DNA of 64,000 nt from Oxytricha trifallax (lineage: Eukaryota > Ciliophora > Spirotrichea > Sporadotrichida > Oxytrichidae). How positions within the stretch are numbered: position 1 is the stretch's first letter; the number at the start of each line of letters is the position of its first letter. Position numbers and translations under genes: made by a program. Where the stretch lies: contig ARYC01000528.1 in NCBI GenBank assembly GCA_000711775.1, positions 1-64,000 on the forward strand. Reading direction: 5' to 3'. Shown here one piece after another: positions 10,682-21,150 of the stretch. Below the pieces are notes generated by a model. It was not told the DNA's origin. It ran no database searches and saw nothing but the letters and a program-made list of their open reading frames with translations.

Positions 10682-12140
10682 CATACCGCCTAACTTAAAT
10701 CGTAAAGCAATCTTTGTTGGAACAGGATAATCATAGTTAGACTTTGGCTCAACTAAAAAGATGAAATTATTTATGTTGAGAGGGAGGTAGAGCTTAGAGC
10801 TCTTGAATTTGAAGCAAAGGTTTTTATCATAGAAGTATTAAGCCAGAAGGAGAATGCAGAGATAGGGGTTTAAACTTAAATTGATTATGTTGAGGAGCTA
10901 AAAGAACAGCAACCAATCGAAAAGATGAAAACACATTAATGTGAAGACTGCTAGAATCTTTTCTCAACCGGACAAAGCTTGAAGAGACACCTGAAAGAGG
11001 TACATTCTGGCAAAATCAAGATCTATTTCAAGCATGAAAAGGTAGATGGTAAGTATTAGTGCACGACATGCATGAAATCATATAATCACTCAGCTAAAGT
11101 AAAAAGGCATATGCAAAATCATCACCTCAGCGAGTTCTTGATTGAAGATTAAGATACTAAAAAACTAGTTTCAGCTAAAAGAAAAGCTAATACTCTTGAA
11201 TAATAAAGAGAGCAGTCGGAGAAAAACAAGAGGCAGAAGTGATTTGAATCGATAAACCAACCAGTAGGCAATAAAATCTCAGCATATTTCTAAGCGAAAG
11301 CTATGAATATACCAGCATTAAATGCAATTGACCTCAGCGCTTGTATTGAAAACTACTTTAATATAAACGTGTCTGCAATAGCAAAGCTTATATTAGTTGA
11401 TGAGTATGAATATAAGGTGTATCCCTTGAGTTATCTCCTTAAGAACCAACAGTATTAGAACGAGTTTGCTAATGAATAAATGGTTCTTAGAACTGCCTTA
11501 AGAAAAGATTGTAAAGAATTTGCTTAAGTTAGATGGTGTCATATTAAACTATGGTTTTATCGCACGAAGACTCAAGAAATTTGTAAATAATGACTCTGAA
11601 AGACTATCTCTATCATAATCGATACCCCTATGATTTAAACGATATACTTTCAGATATGATAAAGGGTGTCAAGGAGTTGCATGAACTTGGGTATGTTCAT
11701 AGAGATTTGAAGCCTGAAAATGTAATGCTGAATCTCTGCCCATTAGAAGTAGTTGTAATCGATTTCAATAGAGCTTTAAGATAAGAGATCGTTACTTTAG
11801 CATAGGTACTTGGGACTCCAGGATACTTCCCAATAAGAGAGAAGTGGAAAAATGGTTCTGTCTAATGGGATGTTTGGGCAGTAGCTGCAACAATATTAGA
11901 AAGTTATATGGAAAGAATGTCTTACTTTGGCACTAAACATGAAAAGCAATCAATAAGTTTGGCTTAGAAACACATAAAATAAGAAGATGTTTGCATAGAA
12001 ATTAAAATCATAGTAGAGATGATAATTATGAGAGCTCTAAACTATCCTCGATAAACAATAGATGATATTTTGACCCATTAGAGAGAGCATGGTTCAAAAG
12101 ATACTATAAAGATAAACAGATAAAATTTGTTTTAATTAAT
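10682..12140 (+). CDS. TBE-3 57-kDa zinc-finger/kinase gene, start and stop lost
   Basis: Two C2H2 fingers: CEDCQNLFSTGQSLKRHLKE (next residues VH), and YQCTTCMKSYNHSAKVKRHM (next NHH). A basic linker follows, then the kinase-like domain: YKVYPLSYL, YVHRDLKPENVMLN, VVVIDFNRALR (DFN in place of DFG), LGTPGYFP. The ATG seen in TBE-4 is ATA here (10682). A CGA-to-TGA change near 11240 interrupts the frame, and the normal terminal TGA reads TTA, so the frame runs on into the terminal repeat. The gene is broken. Its role may be DNA binding or signalling during transposition (inference). Confidence 0.85.
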
Positions 12141-12189
12141 AACACTAATAATCATTAAATATTCATTAAATTCACATATAACCTGCATT

Positions 12190-12272
12190 TTGTCTACTGG
12201 CCCCAATAAGACCCCAACTATACCCTACAAATCAAATCACTTATAAACATTACTAAGGAATTTTGGGGTTTT
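12190..12272 (+). repeat. TBE-3 right terminal inverted repeat
   Basis: ACCCCAACTATACCCTACAAATC...GGAATTTTGGGGTTTT mirrors the left end at 8305-8385. The G4T4 terminus is the TBE hallmark. The last base has drifted. Confidence 0.85.
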
Positions 12273-12489
12273 AATGCAAGCACAAGAATTGATTCAAAGA
12301 TTTAGAAGCAAGGAGGATTTGCATCGCTACCTGGTGCAGCAAGGTATTGAACTTATAGTAACTAATCTTGATTATGTAGTTGATTTGTTCTAGCCAACGA
12401 TGGAAGGCACTAAAATTCCATTTCTAAGAGCTATAAACTGCGAAGAGAAGAAAGCATTGAAAACTTAAGATGTAAAGTTTGCAGAGATT

Positions 12490-12857
12490 TATGAAAAATA
12501 AGTGGAAAACTTTCATTAAAATTGAAATTTATAATTTAAATAAGGGAAACTAAACATGGTGAAGATGGAGAGACTGGTTACTCAATAAAATTGTAAGTTA
12601 CAAAAAACATATCTAAAAAATTTATATTTCAGCAATAGGTATCCTCCAGAGTGTGTAGGCAACAGACGATAATTTCGATATACAAGAGTTTAGCAGTACA
12701 TATTCAAGCACTGGAACGTTAAATAGAATATTGCAGGAAAATAACAATACAGATAACAATGCTGTTCTAAGATATTATTTCTGTTCTTGGTAATACTAAT
12801 ACTTATAAGTCTAGTCATTTTTCATTTTATATTAAAGTTTTCCTCTTATTTTTCATA
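12490..12857 (+). mobile_element. ANT element A (368 bp) inside TBE-2 22-kDa gene
   Basis: Ends are perfect 12-bp inverted repeats TATGAAAAATAA / TTATTTTTCATA, flanked by ATT (12487-12489 and 12858-12860). Deleting the element plus one ATT restores the TBE frame (GAG-ATT-CCA, EIPNYPE). Inside is a 40-nt GT-AG intron-like stretch (12593-12632), nearly identical to those in copies B and C, and a downstream frame with NFDIQEFSSTYSSTGTLNRI. Same family as 14202-14555 and 40318-40686. It is too short to encode a transposase. The 3-bp ANT duplication is the TBE signature, so cross-mobilisation is plausible. Confidence 0.75.
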
Positions 12858-13409
12858 ATTCCAAACTATCCAGAAAATAGTGACTAACTTATATGATGAT
12901 GCTATGAACGACCCAGAGGTTTCGCAGTACCTGCCTACTAAGAAGCAGTTGTCAAATAAAATACCTAAAAGAAACTATTTCTTTGGCATACTTGCAACAA
13001 TTAAAGGTGATTACTTGAGAGAAATTATTAAAGAATCTCATAAGAAAAGGTACAGCATCTCTTCAGAAGATAAGGACAAACAAGGGATCAAGATAAGTGA
13101 GAGCTGGCTATCAGAGCTGCAGAAGCACCCTTATATTTCAAGTAAGATTTGTAGCTTAACTCTTTAGAAAAATCTGGTACTGGCATCTTATTGATGAAGG
13201 AAACGAGCAAGCTTCACAGAGAGCGAAAGTCGCAGACAAAGTATTAAGTTAGCAAGAGACGTGATACAAATATTTAGCCTCCAGAGTCAATGAACATAGA
13301 TGCTGAAGCTGGCAGTAAGAGAAGAAACTTAGGAGAAGGGAATTAACAGGAGGAAGAAAAGAAAGAGAAGCCAGCTCCTGCGAAAGAATTTTAAATGTGA
13401 TTTATATAT

Positions 13410-14811
13410 TCATTAACTTAACTATAAAACATATTTGTATACATTCACTCTCCCTTCTTTACCACACTTTTAAGCCAATTAATTATCTACTCTCTTCGCT
13501 GAACTTTTAATAAAGTCTATTGTATCGATAGGTAGGTCATGCATCAAGTAGTATTGCAGCATTTTCTTGTAATGGCCTTTTAATATACCCCAGTAGAATT
13601 TGATTCCATTAAACAATGGGCTGTAAGGCACGTTGAATACTGGTGTTATTTTAAGTTGTTCATAACTCTTCCTGGTTTCTTTTGTCTTATGAACAGAAAG
13701 ATTATCAACAAACAGTATAATCTTTATTCATGGTACTTCTCTCAACGCTGCTCTTTGAACTTATTATGCTGCTCTGTCTTATTGAGCGATGATGAATAAC
13801 ATAGCATCCTCGCTAATACCTAAAAAAATTGTCATTGTTTATACCTTGACCTTTTTGTCATTTACGTTTATATTACTATGCCTCTTATACCAAGACTTCT
13901 AGATGAGAATGTTGAATGTAAAAAATGCCTCGTAAGCATGTATAAACTTTTATTCTATTAAGACCTGCGCATTTAGTTATTTATAGCTTCAGTTATTGTT
14001 GTAAAATGGCAGAGTGAAATCAGTCACTCTCATGATACGTCTCACACCTTTTTAAGTGATACCATTTCATTTATAAATGATTTCAGTAGACTATTCTGAG
14101 ATTTTTAACTCAGGGAACTGGCAGTGAAACATAGTATCTCGTTTGTCAAGAAAGAAGTGATCCATATACTTCAAGGTTTTATCATTGATAATATAGTCAT
14201 TTATGATAAATTAAAAGAAAAATATAGAATTGTAAGAATTTAAAGACAAGTGAATTAGAATATTTATTACACTAATAGAAAATGAAAATCTACAATAAAC
14301 AGTTTCAGCATTTTTGTCACCTTCATATCTATCTCCATTTTTCCATTAAAGAACTCCATAGCCTTGCATGTGTTCCCCTGCTGAAAATCTGTCTTGTTCA
14401 CTAACCACCAAAACTGACAGGTACTTCTGTAAAAATAATTTTTTTAGATATGTTTTTTGTAACTTTCTTTATTTGTTAGTGAACAGCCTCTACCAGCGTC
14501 TCTGTAAATTTTTCCATTTTAATTTAATTTTATCAATCATCGATTATTTTTCATAATTAAGCCTCTATAAAACTTTGAATTCCTTCCTTATGGGATAATA
14601 TTTCATCTATTAATGCTTTAATTACACAGCTTTTAAACAGTGAGATTGAACAGTTAATGCACTTCACTTAAATAGCAGAAATATAGACTTATATTTTAGT
14701 ACAAGAATGACTTATTCACTATATAAATCACATCCATAACAGTTTAAACACTAAATCTTTAAACTCTTCATCATAAATAAACCCAAAAAGCTAGTATCTT
14801 TAGTATCGCAT
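13410..14811 (-). pseudogene. TBE-2 transposase, catalytic residues lost, interrupted
   Basis: The N-terminal exon starts at 14811 (LFGFIYDEEFKDLVFKLL, matching the start in TBE-3 and TBE-4). Element 14202-14555 splits it; removing it joins KVLQRLNDYIINDKTLKYMD in frame, aligning with HIDYLCDSKTLKQWAH. The first catalytic Asp is Tyr (HAYEAFF) and the Glu is Lys (FNGIKFYW), while LFVDNLSVHKT keeps the middle Asp. There are several further stops and shifts. It ends at TGA 13410-13412. It cannot be an active transposase. Confidence 0.8.
14202..14555 (-). mobile_element. ANT element C (354 bp) inside TBE-2 transposase
   Basis: Read on the minus strand: begins TATGAAAAATAATCG, ends TTTATCATA, with AAT on both sides (plus-strand ATT at 14199-14201 and 14556-14558). 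The internal frame begins MEKFTETLVEAVHQQIK, followed by the family's intron-like stretch (about 14427-14467, donor mutated), then GYGVLQWKNGDRYEGD, a MORN-like repeat. Homologous to copy B along its length. Precise removal restores the transposase frame. Confidence 0.75.
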
Positions 14812-14819
14812 TTAATTAA

Positions 14820-14885
14820 TACCCCAAACCCCTAACCAATTCCCTTAAAATCAAAACACTTATAAACCAGAGTTAAGGATTACTC
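14820..14885 (+). repeat. TBE-2 right terminal repeat, inner part only
   Basis: ACCCCAAACCCCTAACC and AATCAAAACACTTATAAACC correspond to the inner right terminal repeat of TBE-3 and TBE-4. The outer C4A4 block is missing, so the end is truncated or eroded. Confidence 0.6.
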
Positions 14886-14904
14886 ACTGAGGGAAATAAA
14901 GATT

Positions 14905-15370
14905 TCTTAAAAATGGATATATATTTTGTAAATTTTAGTCGAATATTTAATATTGCTTGATAGTTTAACAAGATTTTAATAATCTAAGGAAGTTAAGTGA
15001 AAATTATGATATTTAAGAAGTTATTTTGTAAGTGGAGAATTAGAAAAGTAAAAAGAACTGCACTTTTGGGTGATAAAATATTTCTTAAAAGTCGGTTTTC
15101 CATTTCTAATCTTAAGTTGAATAATTCATATCGCTTCATGATTTTACTTGATTTGAAGAATCTTAGGAATTTGATTTGAAAAATCTTAGGAAGTAAGTTA
15201 TAATTTTTATATATTAGAAGAAATCTTGTAAGTGAGGTATTGAAAGTGTATAGGATTGCTCTTTGATTGATATAAATATTTCTAAAAAGTTAATTTATCT
15301 TTTGTTAACTTTAGTCAAAATATTCATATAGAATAATGTTTTAATTTAGATGATCTAATATTTTACTTTA
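14905..15370 (+). repeat. Tandem ~185-bp satellite, two to three units
   Basis: The sequence TTTCTTAAAAA.GG...TTTTGTAAATTTTAGTCGAAT, then AATCTAAGGAAGTTA, then AAGAAGTTATTTTGTAAGTG, recurs about every 185 bp (units near 14905, 15086 and 15270). Diverged single copies lie at 6226 and 51395. It abuts the right end of TBE-2. The apparent ORF at 14997-15179 lies inside it and is discounted. Confidence 0.6.
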
Positions 15371-15569
15371 AATTTATATTCGTTAAACATAATTACTTTC
15401 ATTTAATTAATTACTTTTATTTAACTCTTTTAACATTATAAAAACTAAAATAATCGTTTTAAATTCTTCATATAATTTCTTTTTAGAGTCTTCCCTTTTT
15501 TATTTTAAAATTGAGGATAAATATATTTTTAATTTTCCCCTTGCATTTTAATTCTATAATAATACACTA
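15371..15569. other. AT-rich spacer
   Basis: No feature recognised. Confidence 0.5.
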
Positions 15570-16062
15570 ATATATGGTTTATGATAAATATAAATTTTAG
15601 GGAAGTTATTTGCACTTAAATTAAATATCTTTTTTTTCTATAAAAATTAATCAATATAACAACTATCAACCAACTTCCGAACTAATTTCATTGATATAAT
15701 TATACTTAATTTATTAATCAATTAGTCAATATCTTTTCAGATTCCAACATCTCTTACATTTTTCATCTGATATTTTTTATGTATCTTTATCATTATATTT
15801 TCCTCTCTGTTCTCATAATAATTCCAAGTATTGTATCCAACTGTTTTTAGAATTCTAATTAAACTTATTATGTTCTTTCTATAACTATAAAATGTTAGGC
15901 TTTATTTTCTTGAAATACTTGAATGATTTATGAATATTCTTTTAATATTCATGAGTCATAAAAAATTTTAATTGTATAATTTAAATAAAATTTATTAAAT
16001 TTTACATGAATAAAAATATTGCATGAAACTTCCTCGAGTGCAGGAAACTTTTCCCCCATTTT
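15570..16062. mobile_element. Foldback element of the GGGAAGTTTCCTG family, copy 2
   Basis: Right end AACTTCCTCGAGTGCAGG, then AAACTTTTCCCCC (about 16025-16062), mirrors the left part TTTATGATAAATATAAATTT followed by TAGGGAAGTT (about 15580-15610). Both match the terminal sequences of 31738-32213. The left terminus is eroded and the interior is AT-rich and unrelated to copy 1. Non-coding. Confidence 0.5.
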
Positions 16063-16376
16063 TTTCTCTGTTAACTCATTTATTTTTTAATTAATTGATT
16101 AATAAGAAAAATTTGTTGAATCGGTCAAATTATAGAAATCTAAATATTCAAATTCATAAAACCGTAATATAAAATATTTGAAAATTATCGATATAATTTT
16201 TTAATAAAATCATCATGAATTTTAAACATGATATTGTTAAGTGCTGTATTCTTAAAGTTTATTCAATAGTACTATTAGCATGTGCTAATTATGTTGTATT
16301 TATGATATAAGTATTTTTTTAATATATTTTCTGTATATTTTATAGTTTGAAGTTTAATTTTTTTTTAATTGAAATT

Positions 16377-16931
16377 TTGGCGAGCTACCATGAAAAATTT
16401 GATCGTGGTAGCTCACCATTTTTATTATATTTATTCATCTAATTATGTTAAAATTTAATCATATAGAATTTTGTAAACTCTTAGTCAACTTAAGTAATGC
16501 TTATAATCATTCCTTTTAGATAAGTTTTATTTCAAATAAAATAAATGGTATATAATAAAATAAAAATATAATTATTTCTGATACTAAGCATAAGAGTGCA
16601 CTTTCATTTTTTATAAATGAACTTCTATAATTTAAAATCAAATAATTAAATTGAGTATATTTAATAAAAACCAATTAAAATTAAAGAAATATGATTTGCT
16701 GAACTTATAAATCAGTAAAAATAATATAATTTAGTCTAAACTAGATGTTTTATTTTAAATAAATGAACTTTTAAGTCAATTTAAATTTTTCAATAAAAGG
16801 TTCTTAAAATCATTAAATAATCTAAATCTATATAAAAAGCATTCTTAAAGATAAATATATATAAATTAAAATAATTAAATAATAGATTTGGTTGAGCTAC
16901 CACAATTTAATTTTTCATGGTAGCTCGCCAA
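16377..16931. mobile_element. 555-bp TIR element with hairpin-forming ends
   Basis: Left end TTGGCGAGCTACCATGAAAA, right end TTTTCATGGTAGCTCGCCAA, about 45 bp inverted repeats. Each arm also folds on itself (GAGCTACCATG...TGGTAGCTC). The interior is AT-rich with no ORF. The target duplication is unclear. The architecture (hairpin within each inverted arm, ~557 bp) resembles 20468-21026, but the sequence does not. Confidence 0.75.
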
Positions 16932-17386
16932 ATACAATATAAAAAATAATAAATTTTCAAACAACTAATAAGATGAGAGCATTAATGGCTAGTATGAATA
17001 ATCATTACAAATACTACTAAACTTATAAAACAAACTAAATAAATTGCTCAATAATTAACTACTATAAAATACCTAACAACTCTATTTGTAATTTTTTTAT
17101 ATTTTAATTAATGATTATAACTATAAATGTTAAATATTAAATATCTCGGTTTGATTGCTTTAAATATTTATATTACTATAATTTTCTGATTAAACAATTT
17201 TTTCTTAATAACTTTTGTTTACATTTTAAATGAACCAATAATTTAATTATTAATAATACTCTATTTTATTAATAATCAATTAAAGTTGCTAAAATTAGTG
17301 CAGAAATAAATGAAATTTTTACTTTTATTAACCCCTTTTACCAATTATTAGTCAAATATTAGTTATAATAAATATATCATTTTATA

Positions 17387-17593
17387 TTATTTACAGTAAC
17401 ATGTTTTTGCTTTAGATAATGTCTCCCTAGGCTGGGTATAATTTCGTTTCCTTATAGCTGCGGCATTAGAACCCAGAGGTATTCTTCTATTTGATATTGC
17501 TCTTGAAGTCTTTAGCAAATGAGTAGATGTAAAGTGGTTCTCCTTGATTATTTTAGATGTAAAGCGATTGGTAGTTCCTCGATTAAAAAACAT
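17387..17593 (-). CDS. Candidate coding segment, basic protein, unknown
   Basis: A GC-richer island (about 17390-17750). The minus frame from 17593 has 68 codons without any TAA, TAG or TGA: MFFNRGTTNRFTSKIIKEN ... SNAAAIRKRNYTQPRETLSK. It extends upstream with RIGRGNFQKI to an in-frame TGA near 17626. The overlapping longer frame (17717-17352) needs many TAA/TAG as Gln and is less likely. It could be one macronuclear-destined segment. No family recognised. Confidence 0.35.
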   Translation of the reverse strand: MFFNRGTTNRFTSKIIKENHFTSTHLLKTSRAISNRRIPLGSNAAAIRKRNYTQPRETLSKAKTCYCK

Positions 17594-17759
17594 TATTTTC
17601 TGGAAGTTTCCTCTACCTATTCTTCATTGAGTCCTTCTCTCCCTATATCTAATTCCTCGATCTTTACTACAGCTTTATTTATGAATCACGAGGCACCACC
17701 TATTGGACAGCATTCATTCTCTTGCAATTTCTACTTGTGTTATCTTTAGCTATTTCATA

Positions 17760-18475
17760 TTACTTAGTTAAGTATTTTCATTATAATAATGATTATAAAT
17801 TTTTGAATTAATATAAATTGATTTTCTAATAAATATATATTAGAAAATACTTAAAATATTCAAAATATAACTAAATTTAAAATGAAAATAAATGAAGTTT
17901 TAAAAACATCTCTAATTTAGTAGTTCTCCTTATCAGAAATGGATAAAGTAAGTTAATGCTTTTATTATTTTCATTTTTAATTGCAATTTCTCCATTCAAA
18001 AAAGCATATTTCGCTTAAATGTTCTTAGACATTTCCTTAAATATAAGTTTTAAGGTTCTCATTTTGCAAAAACTTGATTTCAAAAAATGATTATTATTTC
18101 AAAAGTAATTTATAAACTGTAGGGTATTTCTTTCTCGCAGCTATTTTTATGTATATTAAATTTAACATTTGGCTTATGAAAAAGTATGGAGTACGAAATT
18201 ATTTTAATTTACTATAAATCTATTGATATACTTTTCAAATTGAGTAGATTTAAGGACTAAAAATATAATAACTATAAGTGTTCTAAAATACAAAAAACAT
18301 AGATTATTAAAACTAATTCATTTACTTTTTATTTTAGTCATTTAGAATGTATATTAATTTATAAATAATAAAATAACGGCTGTTTTGATTAAACAAAATT
18401 CTTATATTCCCTATTGTTTTGTATTTTATTAATATTTATTGATGTATTGTTCTTGACATCCTATTATCTCCATAT
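17760..18475. other. AT-rich DNA, nothing recognised
   Basis: No repeats, ORFs or motifs that I can support. Confidence 0.5.
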
Positions 18476-18479
18476 TAGC

Positions 18480-19430
18480 AAGATTTGATAAAGCATCTTT
18501 CATTGCATTGACTTTCTTATTATAGACGGTGATCAATTTACGGCATGGCAATATTAGAGATATATTCACTTTTTACAATACTCAAAGGATTTGTAATTCT
18601 TGATAGTTGTTTAATGGCTACTATTATTTAAGATGATGAAATATGGTTTGGGATTATTCTTCAGATGTTTCTGGATATAAGTTGATATTCTTTCTCTGAT
18701 ATCTTACACTATTCCTTACAAGCTTAGTGAAATGCTTTAAATTTAAAATCTATTGACAAAACTAATTACTATAAATTTAAATATTATTATTTTCAGAACT
18801 CTGTGGATAGGAGATGGCATATTATCAATCTATTTGAGATTGAGCATCTATAGACGGTATTAAGAAGCTTCTTGATCGTTGTGGGATTCACTTCAATTCT
18901 GCGATTTTGAATTCGAAGTGTTAAATTAAAATGGCATCTAATCATCTTGAGATTTTTAAATGCTGAAGTTAAGTCATTAATAATAGTCAGGCATAGTTCA
19001 GCCCTTTTCTGTTTTATCATAAAAGAGCATATTAATTCTCTTATGGTGAGTGAGACGGAAAAGCTTCCCAGCAATTTTCTTTATTTCAACCTAATGATCC
19101 AAATTGATGCCTCAATTTTAATTATTCTCACCTCCAAGAATGTCTTTGATAGTTTTAACCGTTTAGTTAGGTTAGCATTCATAACCGATTATAATGTCAA
19201 GAAGTCTTTCTAGCATCCCGTTGAAGAAGGCGGCAAGCAACAAACACAGGACATGCTTTTAGGAGGCTAAGAGCGACAGCAGCTCTACTAATTAGGATGA
19301 CAAGTTTTTATCATAGATCGTTTGCTAAGGAGAGAAATAATAAAATTAATAAGATCTTTTATGTTTGCAAGCTGCAGCATAGTAACGGCAGTGGCATTAG
19401 CATAGCAAATTGGCTAAAATTAAAATAATT
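18480..19430. other. GC-richer coding-like island, both strands open
   Basis: A composition island of about 950 bp. The minus strand has a long frame (18793-19254 and further upstream). The plus strand has SIDGIKKLLDRCGIHFNSAI (near 18850) and, after a shift, the frame 18947-19213 continuing through HPVEEGGKQQTQDMLLGGQE. The leucine/cysteine spacing on either strand is vaguely LRR-like. Probably a gene or gene remnant, but the strand cannot be fixed by eye. Confidence 0.4.
18793..19254 (-). CDS. 153-aa ORF, unknown function
   Basis: ATG at 19254, TGA at 18793-18795. It begins MSCVCCLPPSSTGCQKDF and continues basic and leucine-rich (KNLKMIRCHFNLTLRIQNRR). Only a few Gln come from TAA/TAG. The frame stays open upstream to about 19420 with Cys/Gln-rich sequence, so the true start could be further right. 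A plus-strand ORF covers the same interval. No domain recognised. Confidence 0.3.
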
Positions 19431-19500
19431 ATTATTTAGAAAATTATAAAATGTTTTAATATTAACGATTAAAATAATTAACATTTATTAAAACTCCATA

Positions 19501-19741
19501 GATCAATTAAGAAGCGAGGATTGGAGTAAAGAACAATAAGATTAAGAATTAATTATAATTGGCTTACATTTTAATTTTTGGGCTAATTATTAAAACTATT
19601 GGCTCGATGAATTGTCTTTATAAAATAATCCAATCAGGGTGTGTAAATTTGATTTCAGCCTAATTATATTAAATTTCAGCTAATAATTATTGACTTTTAA
19701 TCTAATTGTTCTTAACTCCAATCCTCACTTCTTAATTGATC
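19501..19741. mobile_element. 241-bp foldback (MITE-like) element
   Basis: The left arm GATCAATTAAGAAGCGAGGA (continuing TTGGAG) is inverted at the right end as CTCCAATCCTCACTTCTTAA, then TTGATC. The arms are about 42 bp and slightly diverged. The interior is AT-rich and non-coding. No clear target duplication. Confidence 0.7.
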
Positions 19742-20464
19742 TCAAGGGTTTTATAATTAAATTTAAATATTTTATATTAAAATAACTACCACAGGGGTGT
19801 GCTCCTAAACAACAATTACCCTTCTTAAGTTAGATATGAACATTAAAATAAAGAAGTAAAGTAAAAAACAAATTAAATAAGAGTTTAAATCTTCTGTATT
19901 GGTAACTCAAATTAATTAAATAAAGATGCTCTTTTGAATATTTCATATAAATTTATTTAAAGTAAATCACCTTAAGTTAGGATAATTTCTTCAAGAAATG
20001 AGAAAGATAAATTTGACAAATTTGTAGCAAGAAAAATAAAAACAGAATAACTTGAAAATAAAATCACACTAAAAATAATATTAAAATTTAATTATTATAA
20101 GCAATATGTTTATAAATTATTTTTAATTTTATAATATAAATGCAACACTCCTTGTTTATGATTTTAAAAATTAAATATAATATTAAATTTTTGACTTCAA
20201 TAACCTTTTTGAAAAATGTATATAATCACAAGAAGTATTTATGAAAAATAAAAGGGCATTTAGGGCAAGATTATTATACTTTTGATTAAATAATTTAAAA
20301 ACTATAAAAGTTTCACTTGTAAGAATCTTACATTATCTCATTAAATATTTATACAGTTATAGTTTAGTAAATAATATTAATTTTTATTGAATTCATTTTT
20401 ACATCAATAATTTATGAATATATTGTTTAATTTAGATAATTGAAGCCTCAGTTAATATCTCTTA
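19742..20464. other. AT-rich DNA, nothing recognised
   Basis: No supportable feature. Confidence 0.5.
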
Positions 20465-20467
20465 AAT

Positions 20468-21026
20468 TAGCTAAAATAGCATAATTATAGGTGAATATAT
20501 TAATTTGATCAAGTTTGCACATGTTTGATATTAATATTAAAATAAATATATTTTTAGGTACTCTACCGCAGATTTTTATATATAAACCTGTTTTGCGGTA
20601 GAGTACCTAAATTATATTAATTAAATAAAATCAATAAAATAAAATACAGCATTACATTTTACAGAAAATTCATTAAATAAATAATAAATATATTAATAAA
20701 ATAAATATTGGAACTTGTTACTAATTACAGTAGCTTTATTTGAAATAGTTTTAAATTTAATATATAAATAATTAATTTTGTTTTTGCATTATATATTACT
20801 TTTAATTTAATGAATTTTCTGTAAAATGTAATGCTGTATTTGATTTTATTGATTTTATTGATTTTATTTAATTAATATAATTTAGGTACTCTACCGCAAA
20901 ACAGGTTTATATATAAAAATCTGCGGTAGAGTACCTAAAAATATACATTTATTTTAATATTAATATCAAACATGTGCAAACTTGATCAAATTAATATATT
21001 CACCTATAATTATGCTATTTTAGCTA
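20468..21026. mobile_element. 559-bp double-palindrome element with AAT duplication
   Basis: Near-perfect inverted arms of ~230 bp run from TAGCTAAAATAGC at left to GCTATTTTAGCTA at right. AAT flanks both ends (20465-20467 and 21027-21029), the ANT signature of TBEs. Each arm carries its own palindrome: GGTACTCTACCGCA ... TGCGGTAGAGTACC around a short AT loop. No ORF. It lies 124 bp left of TBE-4. Low divergence between the arms suggests it is recent. Confidence 0.8.
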
Positions 21027-21150
21027 AATGTATTAGTTGATTACCTTATTGTTATAACTAATAAAAATACTTATTTAGCGACTGCTTCAATCGCCAATCT
21101 GAAATTGATTATTTTTTATTATTGGTAAATTTTACCTCACCTTGCGTAAT

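Larger units (their letters stand above)
8305..12272. mobile_element. TBE-3: complete TBE nested in TBE-2
   Basis: About 3.97 kb bounded by inverted repeats (CAAAATCCCAAAACCCC at left, GGAATTTTGGGGTTTT at right). Contents left to right: transposase (plus), 22-kDa (minus), 57-kDa (plus), the reverse orientation of TBE-4. It sits in the start of the TBE-2 22-kDa gene with ANT-type flanks. All three genes are recognisable with scattered lesions (a transposase frameshift, a 22-kDa C-terminal deletion, and loss of the 57-kDa start and stop). It is younger than TBE-2 but decaying. Confidence 0.93.
8273..13400 (+). pseudogene. TBE-2 22-kDa gene, split by TBE-3 and an ANT element
   Basis: The start at 8273 gives the family N-terminus; the gene is cut at 8304 by TBE-3, resumes at 12273 (QAQELIQRFRSKEDLHRY), is cut again by the element 12490-12857, and ends at TGA 13398-13400. 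The frame resumes exactly: AEIPNYPEN spans the second insertion site. Two short introns match those of TBE-3 and TBE-4: 12344-12379 (36 nt) and 13142-13167 (26 nt). The C-terminus is charged (KRRNLGEGNQQEEEKKEKP). The function of the 22-kDa protein is unknown. The stop lies 9 bp from the tail-to-tail transposase stop. Confidence 0.82.
6350..14885. mobile_element. TBE-2: old TBE transposon hosting three insertions
   Basis: An old TBE read as 57-kDa gene (minus), 22-kDa gene (plus), 42-kDa transposase (minus), the order seen in TBE-4. It is split by TBE-3 (8305-12272) inside the start of the 22-kDa gene and by two ~360 bp ANT elements (12490-12857 and 14202-14555). The left terminal repeat is gone. 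The right one survives only as its inner part (about 14820-14885), without the outer C4A4. Without the insertions the element is about 3.85 kb, like TBE-4. Its decay and its role as insertion host make it the oldest well-preserved TBE here. Confidence 0.88.

Noticed and set aside
14997-15179. 60-codon ORF
   Set aside because: Lies within the tandem ~185-bp satellite and ends in tandem-repeated sequence.
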